Shown here piece by piece: positions 16,522 through 25,254 of a DNA stretch of 64,000 nt. The notes under the pieces are model-generated. The model was not told the origin of the DNA. It saw only the letters and a program-made list of their open reading frames with translations, and searched no databases. A program made the translations under genes and the position numbers. Numbering within the stretch: the first letter of the stretch is position 1; the number at the start of each line of letters is the position of its first letter. The DNA comes from Micromonospora echinaurantiaca (lineage in GTDB: Bacteria; Actinomycetota; Actinomycetes; Mycobacteriales; Micromonosporaceae): NCBI RefSeq assembly GCF_900090235.1, contig NZ_LT607750.1, forward strand, positions 4,703,001-4,767,000, given 5' to 3'.

Positions 16522-17451
16522 TCAGGTGCCGTCGCCGCCGCCGGATCCGCCGCCGATGCCGGCGCCGCCGGCCGTGCCGCCGAGGCCGAAGCCGGGGTGC
16601 AGGGGTTCGTCCGGCGGGCGGCTGACATGCGCGGACTCGGTGAGGTTCGCGGACCAGTCGGAGTGCGCGGCCGCTGCCGCGTGCCGGTTGATCGCGTGCC
16701 GCAGCCACCCGTCGACCGTCGCGACCCAGTCCCGCCGCTCCGCGCCGGCGTGCCAGACCCGGAACCGGCTGATGCTCTGGTGGGTGATCCCGGCCAGGGC
16801 CAGCCGGCGGTCCATCCAGAGGATCACCTCCAGCCCGGCCGAGTTCGTCACGAAGATCACCTCCAGCTCGGTGATCGGCCCGGCGTAGAGCGGTGCCACC
16901 CAGTAACCCAGCCGCTGGTGCATCGGCAGCGCCTGTTCCACCCCCGGCAGCCGGCCGTCCAGCAGGCCGGCCTGGCGCAGGCTGAAGCCGAGCGTGTCCA
17001 GCGCGGCCAGGATGTGCGCCTGGGTGGGCAGCGGATGCACGAAGACCGGGACCATCGCGCCCTGATCAAGCTGCGGCTCGACGGCCACCTCGGTACGCAA
17101 CCCCATCCGCAGGCTGAGCAGCGGGACCCCGCCGAAGATGGTCACCGGCGTCTCCCACGGCATCGGGAACGTGAACGGCATGGTGCGGGCCCGCCCGGCC
17201 CGCACCACGAACCCGCCGGAGACCGCCGCCTGGTGGAACTGCACCAGCCGGCGGGGTGCCTCCGGATCGTCCGGCTCGACGGAGGTGACCAGGCCGAGCC
17301 GGACGTGCCGCACCGGCACGTCGAACCGGCCGGCGGTGATCGTGATCCGCCCGGGCAGCCGCAGCCCTGGACGGGTGCTCGGGTTGGCCAGGGCGGTCTG
17401 CACCGACAGCCCGGTCCAGCCGGACTCCGGCGACACCCCGGTCAGCCGCAC
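16522..17451 (-). CDS. spo0M: Spo0M-like sporulation-control protein
   Basis: 309 residues with an arrestin-like two-beta-sandwich fold: SVQTALANPSTRPG, RITITAGRFDVPVRHVRLGLV and the MPFTFPMPWETP strand are typical of Spo0M. The C-terminal tail is Gly-rich and disordered. In Bacillus Spo0M influences sporulation and cell division; in actinomycetes the role is poorly known. The GTG start with GGGGAG five nt upstream gives an N-terminus slightly shorter than usual. Terminator-isolated from the upstream gene, it converges on lysE (16-nt gap). Confidence 0.8.
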   Translation of the reverse strand: MRLTGVSPESGWTGLSVQTALANPSTRPGLRLPGRITITAGRFDVPVRHVRLGLVTSVEPDDPEAPRRLVQFHQAAVSGGFVVRAGRARTMPFTFPMPWETPVTIFGGVPLLSLRMGLRTEVAVEPQLDQGAMVPVFVHPLPTQAHILAALDTLGFSLRQAGLLDGRLPGVEQALPMHQRLGYWVAPLYAGPITELEVIFVTNSAGLEVILWMDRRLALAGITHQSISRFRVWHAGAERRDWVATVDGWLRHAINRHAAAAAHSDWSANLTESAHVSRPPDEPLHPGFGLGGTAGGAGIGGGSGGGDGT

Positions 17452-17480
17452 CGCGCTCCCCCGTCCCGGCGGACCGGGCG

Positions 17481-17510
17481 GGGGCGGTCCCGCCCGGGCG
17501 GGACCGCCCC
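17481..17510 (-). terminator. Terminator after the CNNM gene pair
   Basis: A perfect 30-nt palindrome, 15 bp per arm (GGGGCGGTCCCGCCC and its complement), about 27 nt downstream of the CNNM operon and just upstream of the spo0M start. In RNA the inner CCCGGG forms the loop. Confidence 0.75.
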
Positions 17511-17537
17511 GCCGCCAGCCGGCTTACCCGGCGGGAC

Positions 17538-18602
17538 TCACCGCAACCGCCGCCCGCGCGGCACCGGGTCGGTCTCGTCGTCGAACTCGCCGATGACCTC
17601 CTCGAGCAGGTCCTCCAGCGCGACGAACCCGATCGGCCGGGCCGGGCCGCCACCGTTGCGGACCAGCGCGAGCTGCGACTGCCGGGCCCGCATCGCGGCC
17701 ACCGCCTCGGTGACCGACGCGGTCGCCGGCAGGGTGAACGCGGCGGTCATCAGCTCGCCCGCGGTGGCCGGCCGGCCGGTCGTGGTGGCCCGCACCGCCT
17801 CGCGTACGTGCACCAGCCCGCAGACGTCGCCGGCGCCGTCCAGCACCGCCAGGCGGGACCGGCCGCTGTCCCGGCTGACCTGCTCGATCCGGTCGGCGGC
17901 GTCGTCGCGGCGCACCGTCACCATCCGGTCGAACGGCTCCATCACCTGCGCCACGGTGGTGCCCTGCAGCTCCAGCATGCTGGTCAGCAGCTCGTGCTGC
18001 TCGGCGCCGAGCAGGCCGTGCTCACGGGACTGCTCCAGCAGGATGCGCAGCTCGTCCGGGCCGTGCACCTGGGCGAGCTGGTCCTGCGGGTTCACCCGGA
18101 ACAGCCGCAGGATCGCGTTGGCCAGCGCGTTCAGCGCGGACAGCACCGGTCGGGCGACCCGGGCGAAGGCCCGGAACGGCAGCGCCAGCAGCATCGCCGA
18201 GCGCTCCGCGTCGGTGATCGCCCAGGACTTCGGCGCCATCTCGCCGATCACCAGGTGCAGGAAGGTGACAATGCTCAGCGCGAAGATCAGCGCGATCGCG
18301 TGGCTCGCCGCGTCGGGCAGACCGACCGCGTGCAGCAGCGGGCTGACCAGGTGCTCGATCGCCGGCTCGGCGAGCGCACCGAGGCCCAGCGTGCACAGGG
18401 TGATGCCCAGTTGGGCGCCGGCCAGCATCAGGGACAGTTCGCGTACCCCGTCCAGGGCGGCCCGGGCCGCCCGGCCGCCGCCGGCGGCCGCCTGCTCCAG
18501 CCGGTACCGCTTGCTCGCCACCAGGGCGAACTCGGCGGCCACGAAGAAGCCGTTCAGCGCCAGCAGCAGCACCGAGCTGAACAGCGCGATCCCGGGGCTC
18601 AT
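17538..18602 (-). CDS. CNNM/HlyC-CorC family membrane protein (second of pair)
   Basis: 354 residues: an N-terminal DUF21/CNNM membrane domain (about 1-190; LNGFFVAAEFALVASKRYR) and a cytosolic CBS-domain pair (about 205-335; MEPFDRMVTVRR, ELMTAAFTLPA). A C-terminal CorC_HlyC domain is absent, unlike in its upstream paralogue. Family members move or regulate Mg2+ and Na+ across the membrane, with the CBS pair sensing ATP/Mg2+. It overlaps the upstream gene by 4 nt, so the pair may form a heterodimer. Confidence 0.88.
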   Translation of the reverse strand: MSPGIALFSSVLLLALNGFFVAAEFALVASKRYRLEQAAAGGGRAARAALDGVRELSLMLAGAQLGITLCTLGLGALAEPAIEHLVSPLLHAVGLPDAASHAIALIFALSIVTFLHLVIGEMAPKSWAITDAERSAMLLALPFRAFARVARPVLSALNALANAILRLFRVNPQDQLAQVHGPDELRILLEQSREHGLLGAEQHELLTSMLELQGTTVAQVMEPFDRMVTVRRDDAADRIEQVSRDSGRSRLAVLDGAGDVCGLVHVREAVRATTTGRPATAGELMTAAFTLPATASVTEAVAAMRARQSQLALVRNGGGPARPIGFVALEDLLEEVIGEFDDETDPVPRGRRLR

Positions 18603-19957
18603 GCGGACACCTCCCGGCGCTCGCCCGGCTCGGCCAGCCGCAGCCGCACCGAGTCGGCCACGTGCCGGTCGACCGCGAGCACCTCGACCAGGGCGCGCGG
18701 CTCCACCGCGCCGTCCTCGCCGTCGGCGGGCAGGCTGATCTCCAGCCGGTCGCCGACCTCGGGCACCCGGCCCAGCTCGCGCATCACCAGGCCGGAGAGG
18801 GTGTCGTACTCGGGGGCCTCGGGCAGGGCGATGCCGGTGCTGTCGGCCACCTCGTCGATGCGCCAGCGGGCGGGCACCACCCAGGACCCGTCGTCCTGGC
18901 GGGCCGGGGCGCGCTCCGGCGGGTCGTCCTCGTCGCGGATCGGGCCCACCAGCTCCTCGGCGATGTCCTCCAGCGTGATCACGCCGGCGAAGCCGCCGTA
19001 CTCGTCCACCACGCAGGCCATCTGCCGGTGCCCGGAACGCAGCCGGTCCAGCACCGTGGGCAGCGGCAGGGTCTCCGGCACCAGCAGCGGCGGGCCGGCC
19101 ACCGCGCCGACCGGGGTGCTCGCCCGCCGGGCCGGGGGTACGCCGAGCACGTCGGCGATGCCGACCACGCCGACCAGGTCGTCGACGCCCTCGGCGCCGC
19201 GCACCGGGAACCGGGAGTGACCGGTGTCGAGCAGCTCGACCACCCGGCTGACCGGCTCGTTCGCCCGTACGGTGTGCACGTCGACCCGGGGCACCATGGC
19301 CTCGCCCGCGGTCAGCTGACGGAAGTCGAGACCCCGGTCCAGCAGGGTCGACATCTCGGCGTCGAGGTGCCCCTCCTGCCGGGACTCGGCGATGATCTGT
19401 TCCAGGTCCTCCGGGGTGGCGCCGCTGGGCAGCTCCTCGATCGGCTCGATGCCGACCCGGCGGAGCAGCCGGACCGCTGAGCGGTCGAAGAGGGTGACCG
19501 CCGGCCCGGCCACCTTGAGGTAGATCAGGGTTGACCGGGCCAGCGCCCGGGCGACCGGCTCGGCCCGGGCGATGGCCAGGTTCTTCGGCGCCAGCTCGCC
19601 CAGCACCATCTGCACGACGGTGGCGATGAGCAGGGCCAGCGCCACGGAGAGCGGCAGGCTCACCGCGCGGGAGACGCCGGCCACGCCGAGCAGCTCGGTC
19701 AGCCCGGCGCCGAGGAACGGCTCCGCGACGTAACCGACCAGCAGCGCGGTGACGGTGATGCCCAGCTGGGCGCCGGAGAGCATGAAGGAGAGCCGGCCGG
19801 TGACCTCCAGGGCCCGGGCGGCGGCCTGGTCACCGTCGTCGGCGAGCTGCTTGAGCTTGCCCCGGTCCACGGCGACGTAGCCGAACTCCTGAGCCACGAA
19901 GTAACCGGTGGCGGCGGTGAGCACGATGATGAGAAGGAGACCGACGACGATCAGCAC
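18599..19957 (-). CDS. CNNM/HlyC-CorC family membrane protein with CorC domain (first of pair)
   Basis: 452 residues: DUF21 membrane domain (about 1-200; TGYFVAQEFGYVAVDR), CBS pair (about 215-340; AMVPRVDVHTV; VDEYGGFAGVITLEDI) and CorC_HlyC C-terminal domain (about 360-445). The E-Y-G-G-F-A-G-(L/I)-V/I-T motif of the second CBS repeat is intact. Likely Mg2+/Na+ transport or its regulation. GTG start at 19957. Together with the following gene it resembles the tandem hemolysin-like gene pairs common in actinobacteria. Confidence 0.9.
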   Translation of the reverse strand: MLIVVGLLLIIVLTAATGYFVAQEFGYVAVDRGKLKQLADDGDQAAARALEVTGRLSFMLSGAQLGITVTALLVGYVAEPFLGAGLTELLGVAGVSRAVSLPLSVALALLIATVVQMVLGELAPKNLAIARAEPVARALARSTLIYLKVAGPAVTLFDRSAVRLLRRVGIEPIEELPSGATPEDLEQIIAESRQEGHLDAEMSTLLDRGLDFRQLTAGEAMVPRVDVHTVRANEPVSRVVELLDTGHSRFPVRGAEGVDDLVGVVGIADVLGVPPARRASTPVGAVAGPPLLVPETLPLPTVLDRLRSGHRQMACVVDEYGGFAGVITLEDIAEELVGPIRDEDDPPERAPARQDDGSWVVPARWRIDEVADSTGIALPEAPEYDTLSGLVMRELGRVPEVGDRLEISLPADGEDGAVEPRALVEVLAVDRHVADSVRLRLAEPGERREVSA

Positions 19958-20107
19958 GGGACGCTCAGGGCTCCCGGGGACGTCGGGGTCGTCAGCTGCC
20001 GGGCACGACCCGGCTGGCTACTGCTGCCCTCCTGGGCAGAGGAGTCGATCATGCACGCCATTTTATCGGCGGCGGCTGTGCGTCCGCTGAAGGTGTGCGG
20101 AAGGACC

Positions 20108-20134
20108 CGGGGTCGCCCGGTCCGGGCGGCCCCG
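20108..20134 (-). terminator. Terminator of the M28 peptidase gene
   Basis: 13-bp GC-rich stem with one mismatch and a minimal loop, 18 nt beyond the peptidase stop on the minus strand. No U-tract. Confidence 0.5.
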
Positions 20135-20151
20135 AGCCCTGTCGTCCGGTT

Positions 20152-21789
<1,638 letters not shown>

Positions 21790-21957
21790 TCACTGCGAAG
21801 CGTGCCGCCGGGCCCGGAACCCGGCAAGAGGGAAGACGCAGAATCGCCGCAGTCCCGGAATTGGGACGCGGCGGGACGCATCCCCGCGAGCGGCGGTGGA
21901 TGCCACCCCGACGGACGACGCGGACAGCCGCGGTACGCCACGCCCGCGCGGCGGGGC

Positions 21958-22290
21958 TCAGCGGTCGGCGAGCTCGTCCACGTCGAGCAGGCTCGGGTCC
22001 ACCCGACCGGTGCGGTAGGCGGCGCGGCCGATCATCTGCGCGGCGACCGGGGCGGTGGCCATCTGGAACATCCCGACCAGCGCCACCATGCCGAGGTCCT
22101 CCGGGTCGCGCAGCCGCAGCGCCACCCCGACGAGCAGCAGCAGCACCCCGAGCGTCTGTGGCTTGGTGGCGGCGTGCATCCGGTCCAGCACGGTCGGGAA
22201 GCGCAGCAGGCCGATGCCGGCGATCAGGCTGAGCAGCGCGCCGGCGATCAGGAAACCGGCACCCACCCAGTCGGCAAGCATGCCGAGCAT
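21958..22290 (-). CDS. mnhG: Mrp antiporter subunit G
   Basis: 110-residue small membrane subunit with three hydrophobic segments; GIGLLRFPTVLDRMHAATKP is the MnhG/MrpG signature. ATG 22290 with GGAGGG upstream is preferred to GTG 22305. It is the last gene of the operon, separated from mnhF by 94 nt. The C-terminal extension (DPSLLDVDELADR) is cytosolic. Mrp complexes exchange Na+ for protons and support salt and pH tolerance. Confidence 0.9.
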   Translation of the reverse strand: MLGMLADWVGAGFLIAGALLSLIAGIGLLRFPTVLDRMHAATKPQTLGVLLLLVGVALRLRDPEDLGMVALVGMFQMATAPVAAQMIGRAAYRTGRVDPSLLDVDELADR

Positions 22291-22384
22291 CAGACCGCCC
22301 TCCACCCGATGGTCGGGACGGGCATCGGGACCCGGCCGGCGGGTGGGTCGAGCAGCGGGAACCGGCCGGCGGGCATGGCGGGCA

Positions 22385-22648
22385 TCAGGACTCCTCCCGG
22401 ACGGCGAAGCGGACCAGCGACACCGAGCCGACGAAGCCGAGCAGCGAGAGCACCACCAGCACCGGCAGGCTGGTGGCGTTCCGGTTGACCGCCGCCTCGG
22501 CGCCCACCGCGCCGATCATGGTGGCGAGCAGCATGTCGGCCGCGATCACCCGGTCCAGCAGGGACGGGCCCCGGTAGAGCCGGACCAGCGCGAGCAGCGC
22601 GGTGATCGAGAAGAGTCCGGTGAGGACGGTGGCGAGGACGGCGGTCAC
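22385..22648 (-). CDS. mnhF: Mrp antiporter subunit F
   Basis: 87-residue subunit with three transmembrane segments; LVRLYRGPSLLDRVIAADML is the family motif. GTG 22648 overlaps the mnhE stop by 4 nt (GTGA), with GGGAG about 8 nt upstream. The frame is open much further upstream, but only this start gives a normal MnhF length. Confidence 0.9.
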   Translation of the reverse strand: MTAVLATVLTGLFSITALLALVRLYRGPSLLDRVIAADMLLATMIGAVGAEAAVNRNATSLPVLVVLSLLGFVGSVSLVRFAVREES

Positions 22649-23238
22649 GAACGGTCTCCCTTCGGTACGGGATCGGGCTGCACCAGGCGCAGCTCCGCAG
22701 GCGAGCCGACGGCCCGGACGAGCTGCTGCTCGACGGCGAGGATCCGGTCCCGGCCGGCGGTCAGATCCTGCGGGCCGCGCACGTCGAGCACGTGCACGTA
22801 GAGGGTCCCGCTGTCCCGGTCCACCTCGATGATGAGCGTCCCGGGCACCAGCGAGATCACCTCGGCGGTGAGCGCCAGGTTCAGGTCGGTGCGCACCCGC
22901 AGCCGCACCGCGATGATCGCCCCCCGGGGCCGGAACCCCGGCCGCACGGCGATCCACGCGACGTGCAGGCTGGCCCTGACCAACTCGCCGGCGAAGCTGA
23001 CGGCGAACACCAGCAGCGCACCGGGCCGCAGCCGGCCGCCGAAGGTCACCGGTGGCAGCGGGAAGAAGACCAGCACCGCGCCGCCGACCAGCAGCCCGCC
23101 CAGCAGGTTGCCGACGGAGAAGTCCCCCCAGAGCAGGATCCAGATCAGCACCAGCCAGCCGTACGCGATCAGCTGGTCGCGCCAGCGGACCACCCGACCG
23201 CGTACGTCCCGCCCCCGGTCCGCCGGCTGCGCGTTCAC
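22645..23238 (-). CDS. mnhE: Mrp antiporter subunit E
   Basis: 197-residue subunit. A basic head of about 20 residues is followed by hydrophobic segments (WLVLIWILLWGDFS; LLGGLLVGGAVLVFF), then the conserved cytosolic SLVPGTLIIEVDRDSGTLYVHVLD. GTG 23238 overlaps the mnhD stop by 4 nt; its own stop overlaps mnhF by 4 nt. Both couplings point to balanced subunit production. Confidence 0.9.
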   Translation of the reverse strand: MNAQPADRGRDVRGRVVRWRDQLIAYGWLVLIWILLWGDFSVGNLLGGLLVGGAVLVFFPLPPVTFGGRLRPGALLVFAVSFAGELVRASLHVAWIAVRPGFRPRGAIIAVRLRVRTDLNLALTAEVISLVPGTLIIEVDRDSGTLYVHVLDVRGPQDLTAGRDRILAVEQQLVRAVGSPAELRLVQPDPVPKGDRS

Positions 23239-24740
23239 GGCGCTCCATGCGGTAGCACGGCCCGGACGTACGGGGTGCGCTGGCGCAGGTCCACGGCCGC
23301 GTCGGCGGTGACCCGGAAGAGCGGTCCGGCGACCACGGTCATCGCCAGCCCGAGGGCGACCAGGGCGACGGTGGCCCCGACCATCAGGCCGGGGGGCCGG
23401 ACGGCCGGCTCGTCGACGGCCAGCCGGGGCGCCCGCCAGAAGGCGATGTTCCACACCCGGGACGCCACGTAGAGGGTGAGCAGGCTGGTCAGCGCCCCGG
23501 CCGCGATCAGCGCCAAGGGCAGCGGGCCGCCGGCGGCCACCCCGGCCTGGAACAGGCTGACCTTGCCGAGGAAGCCGGAGAACGGCGGGATGCCGGCCAG
23601 GTTCATCGCGGGCACGAAGAAGATCACCGCAAGCACCGGGGCCACCCGCGCCAGGCCGCCGATGCGGCGCAGGTCGGTGCTGCCGGCCCGGACCTGGATC
23701 AGGCCCACCACCAGGAAGAGCGTGGTCTGGATGGTGATGTGGTGCAGCACGTAGAAGATCGCGCCGGTGAGACCGGCGACGCTGCCCAGCGCCACCCCGA
23801 AGATCATGTAACCGATGTGGCTGACCAGGGTGAACGAGAAAAGCCGCTTCAGGTCCGACTGGGCCACCGCGCCCAGGATCCCGACGATCAGCGTCAGCCC
23901 GGCCACCACCAGCAGCAGCGTCCCGGCGTGGCCGCCCGGGAAGAGCAGCGTCTCGGTCCGGATGATCGCGTACACGCCGACCTTGGTCAGCAGGCCGGCG
24001 AAGACCGCGCTGACCGGGGCCGGCGCGGTCGGGTAGCTGTCCGGCAACCAGGCCGACAGCGGGAAGACCGCCGCCTTGATGCCGAAGGCGAGCAGCAGGG
24101 TCAGCTCCAGCATCAGCCGTACGCCCGCCGGCAGGGCGTCCAGCCGGTGGGCGAGCTGGGCCAGGTTGACGGTGCCGGTCGCCGCGTACACCAGGCCCAC
24201 CCCGGCCAGGAAGAGCATCGACGACAGGATGCTGACCACCACGTACGTCGAGCCGGTGCGGATCCGGGCCTCGGTGCCGCCGAGGGTGATCAGGACGAAG
24301 CTCGCGGCGAGCAGGATCTCGAAGCCGACGAAGAGGTTGAACAGGTCGCCGGCCAGGAACGCGTTGGTCACGCCGGCGGTCAGCACCAGGTAGGTGGGGT
24401 GGTAGATGGTCACCGGCGGGACGTCGCCGAAGTCGCCCTGACCCTGCCCGATGGAGTAGAGCAGCACGCAGAGGGTGACCGCGGCGGAGACCACCAGCAT
24501 CAACGCGGCCAGCTGGTCGGCGATCAGCACGATCCCCACCGGCGCCGGCCACCCGCCGATCTGCGTCACCACCGGCCCGTACCGGTACGCCTGCACCAGC
24601 AGCGCCACGGCCACCGTCAGGGTGGTGACCAGACAGCTCACGCTGATGGCGCGCTGCAACCGGGGCCGGCGGGCCAGCATCAGGGTCAGCGCGGCGCCCA
24701 GCAGCGGCACCACCACCGGCAGGCACACCAGCCGGCTCAC
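23235..24740 (-). CDS. mnhD: Mrp antiporter subunit D
   Basis: 501-residue proton-pumping-type subunit related to complex I NuoM/NuoN, with about 14 membrane helices. NLFVGFEILLAASF carries the key Glu of TM5 and LLLAFGIKAAVFPLSAWLPDSYPTAP the key Lys; both are conserved in antiporter-like subunits. GTG 24740 lies 34 nt after mnhC. MnhA and MnhD are the two subunits thought to carry the ion pathways. Confidence 0.93.
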   Translation of the reverse strand: MSRLVCLPVVVPLLGAALTLMLARRPRLQRAISVSCLVTTLTVAVALLVQAYRYGPVVTQIGGWPAPVGIVLIADQLAALMLVVSAAVTLCVLLYSIGQGQGDFGDVPPVTIYHPTYLVLTAGVTNAFLAGDLFNLFVGFEILLAASFVLITLGGTEARIRTGSTYVVVSILSSMLFLAGVGLVYAATGTVNLAQLAHRLDALPAGVRLMLELTLLLAFGIKAAVFPLSAWLPDSYPTAPAPVSAVFAGLLTKVGVYAIIRTETLLFPGGHAGTLLLVVAGLTLIVGILGAVAQSDLKRLFSFTLVSHIGYMIFGVALGSVAGLTGAIFYVLHHITIQTTLFLVVGLIQVRAGSTDLRRIGGLARVAPVLAVIFFVPAMNLAGIPPFSGFLGKVSLFQAGVAAGGPLPLALIAAGALTSLLTLYVASRVWNIAFWRAPRLAVDEPAVRPPGLMVGATVALVALGLAMTVVAGPLFRVTADAAVDLRQRTPYVRAVLPHGAP

Positions 24741-24774
24741 CGGGCACCCCTGCGCGCTGGCGACGGATGCCCGG

Positions 24775-25254
24775 TCATCGTTCGCCGTCCGGTTCCGGCG
24801 GCCGGCGCGGCGGCTCCGGGTCGACCTGCTCGGGGTCGGAGTTCGGGCCCTCGCCGCCGAGATCGGCGGGGCCTAGTTCGTCGCGCTCGGCCCGCCGCCT
24901 GACCTGCCGATCCTCCAGGTCGTCCGGCACCTCGTCGTCGCCGGTCAGATACCAGCTGCGATAGCTGACGGCCAGCAGGAACGCGGTGAACCCGAAGGTG
25001 ATGACGATGGCGGTGAGCACCAGGGCCTGCGCCAGGGCGCCGCTCATCTCGTCGGTCGGGGCGGTGCCCACCACCGGCGGGGCGCCCGGCCGCCCGCTGA
25101 GCAGGATGAGCAGGTTCACCCCGTTGCCGAGCATGATGACGCCGAGCAGGATCCGGGTCAGGCTGCGCTCCAGCAACAGGGTCACCCCGCAGGCGACGAG
25201 GATGCCGATGGCGAGCACCACGGTCAGTGTCGGGCCCGTCCCGCCGTCCCTCAC
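24775..25254 (-). CDS. mnhC: Mrp antiporter subunit C
   Basis: 159-residue NuoK-like subunit with three membrane helices (residues about 10-105; ILLGVIMLGNGVNLLIL, ALVLTAIVITFGFTAF). It has an unusually long, highly charged Pro/Glu/Asp/Arg C-terminal tail of about 50 residues, probably cytosolic and disordered. GTG 25254 overlaps the mnhAB stop by 4 nt. Confidence 0.92.
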   Translation of the reverse strand: MRDGGTGPTLTVVLAIGILVACGVTLLLERSLTRILLGVIMLGNGVNLLILLSGRPGAPPVVGTAPTDEMSGALAQALVLTAIVITFGFTAFLLAVSYRSWYLTGDDEVPDDLEDRQVRRRAERDELGPADLGGEGPNSDPEQVDPEPPRRPPEPDGER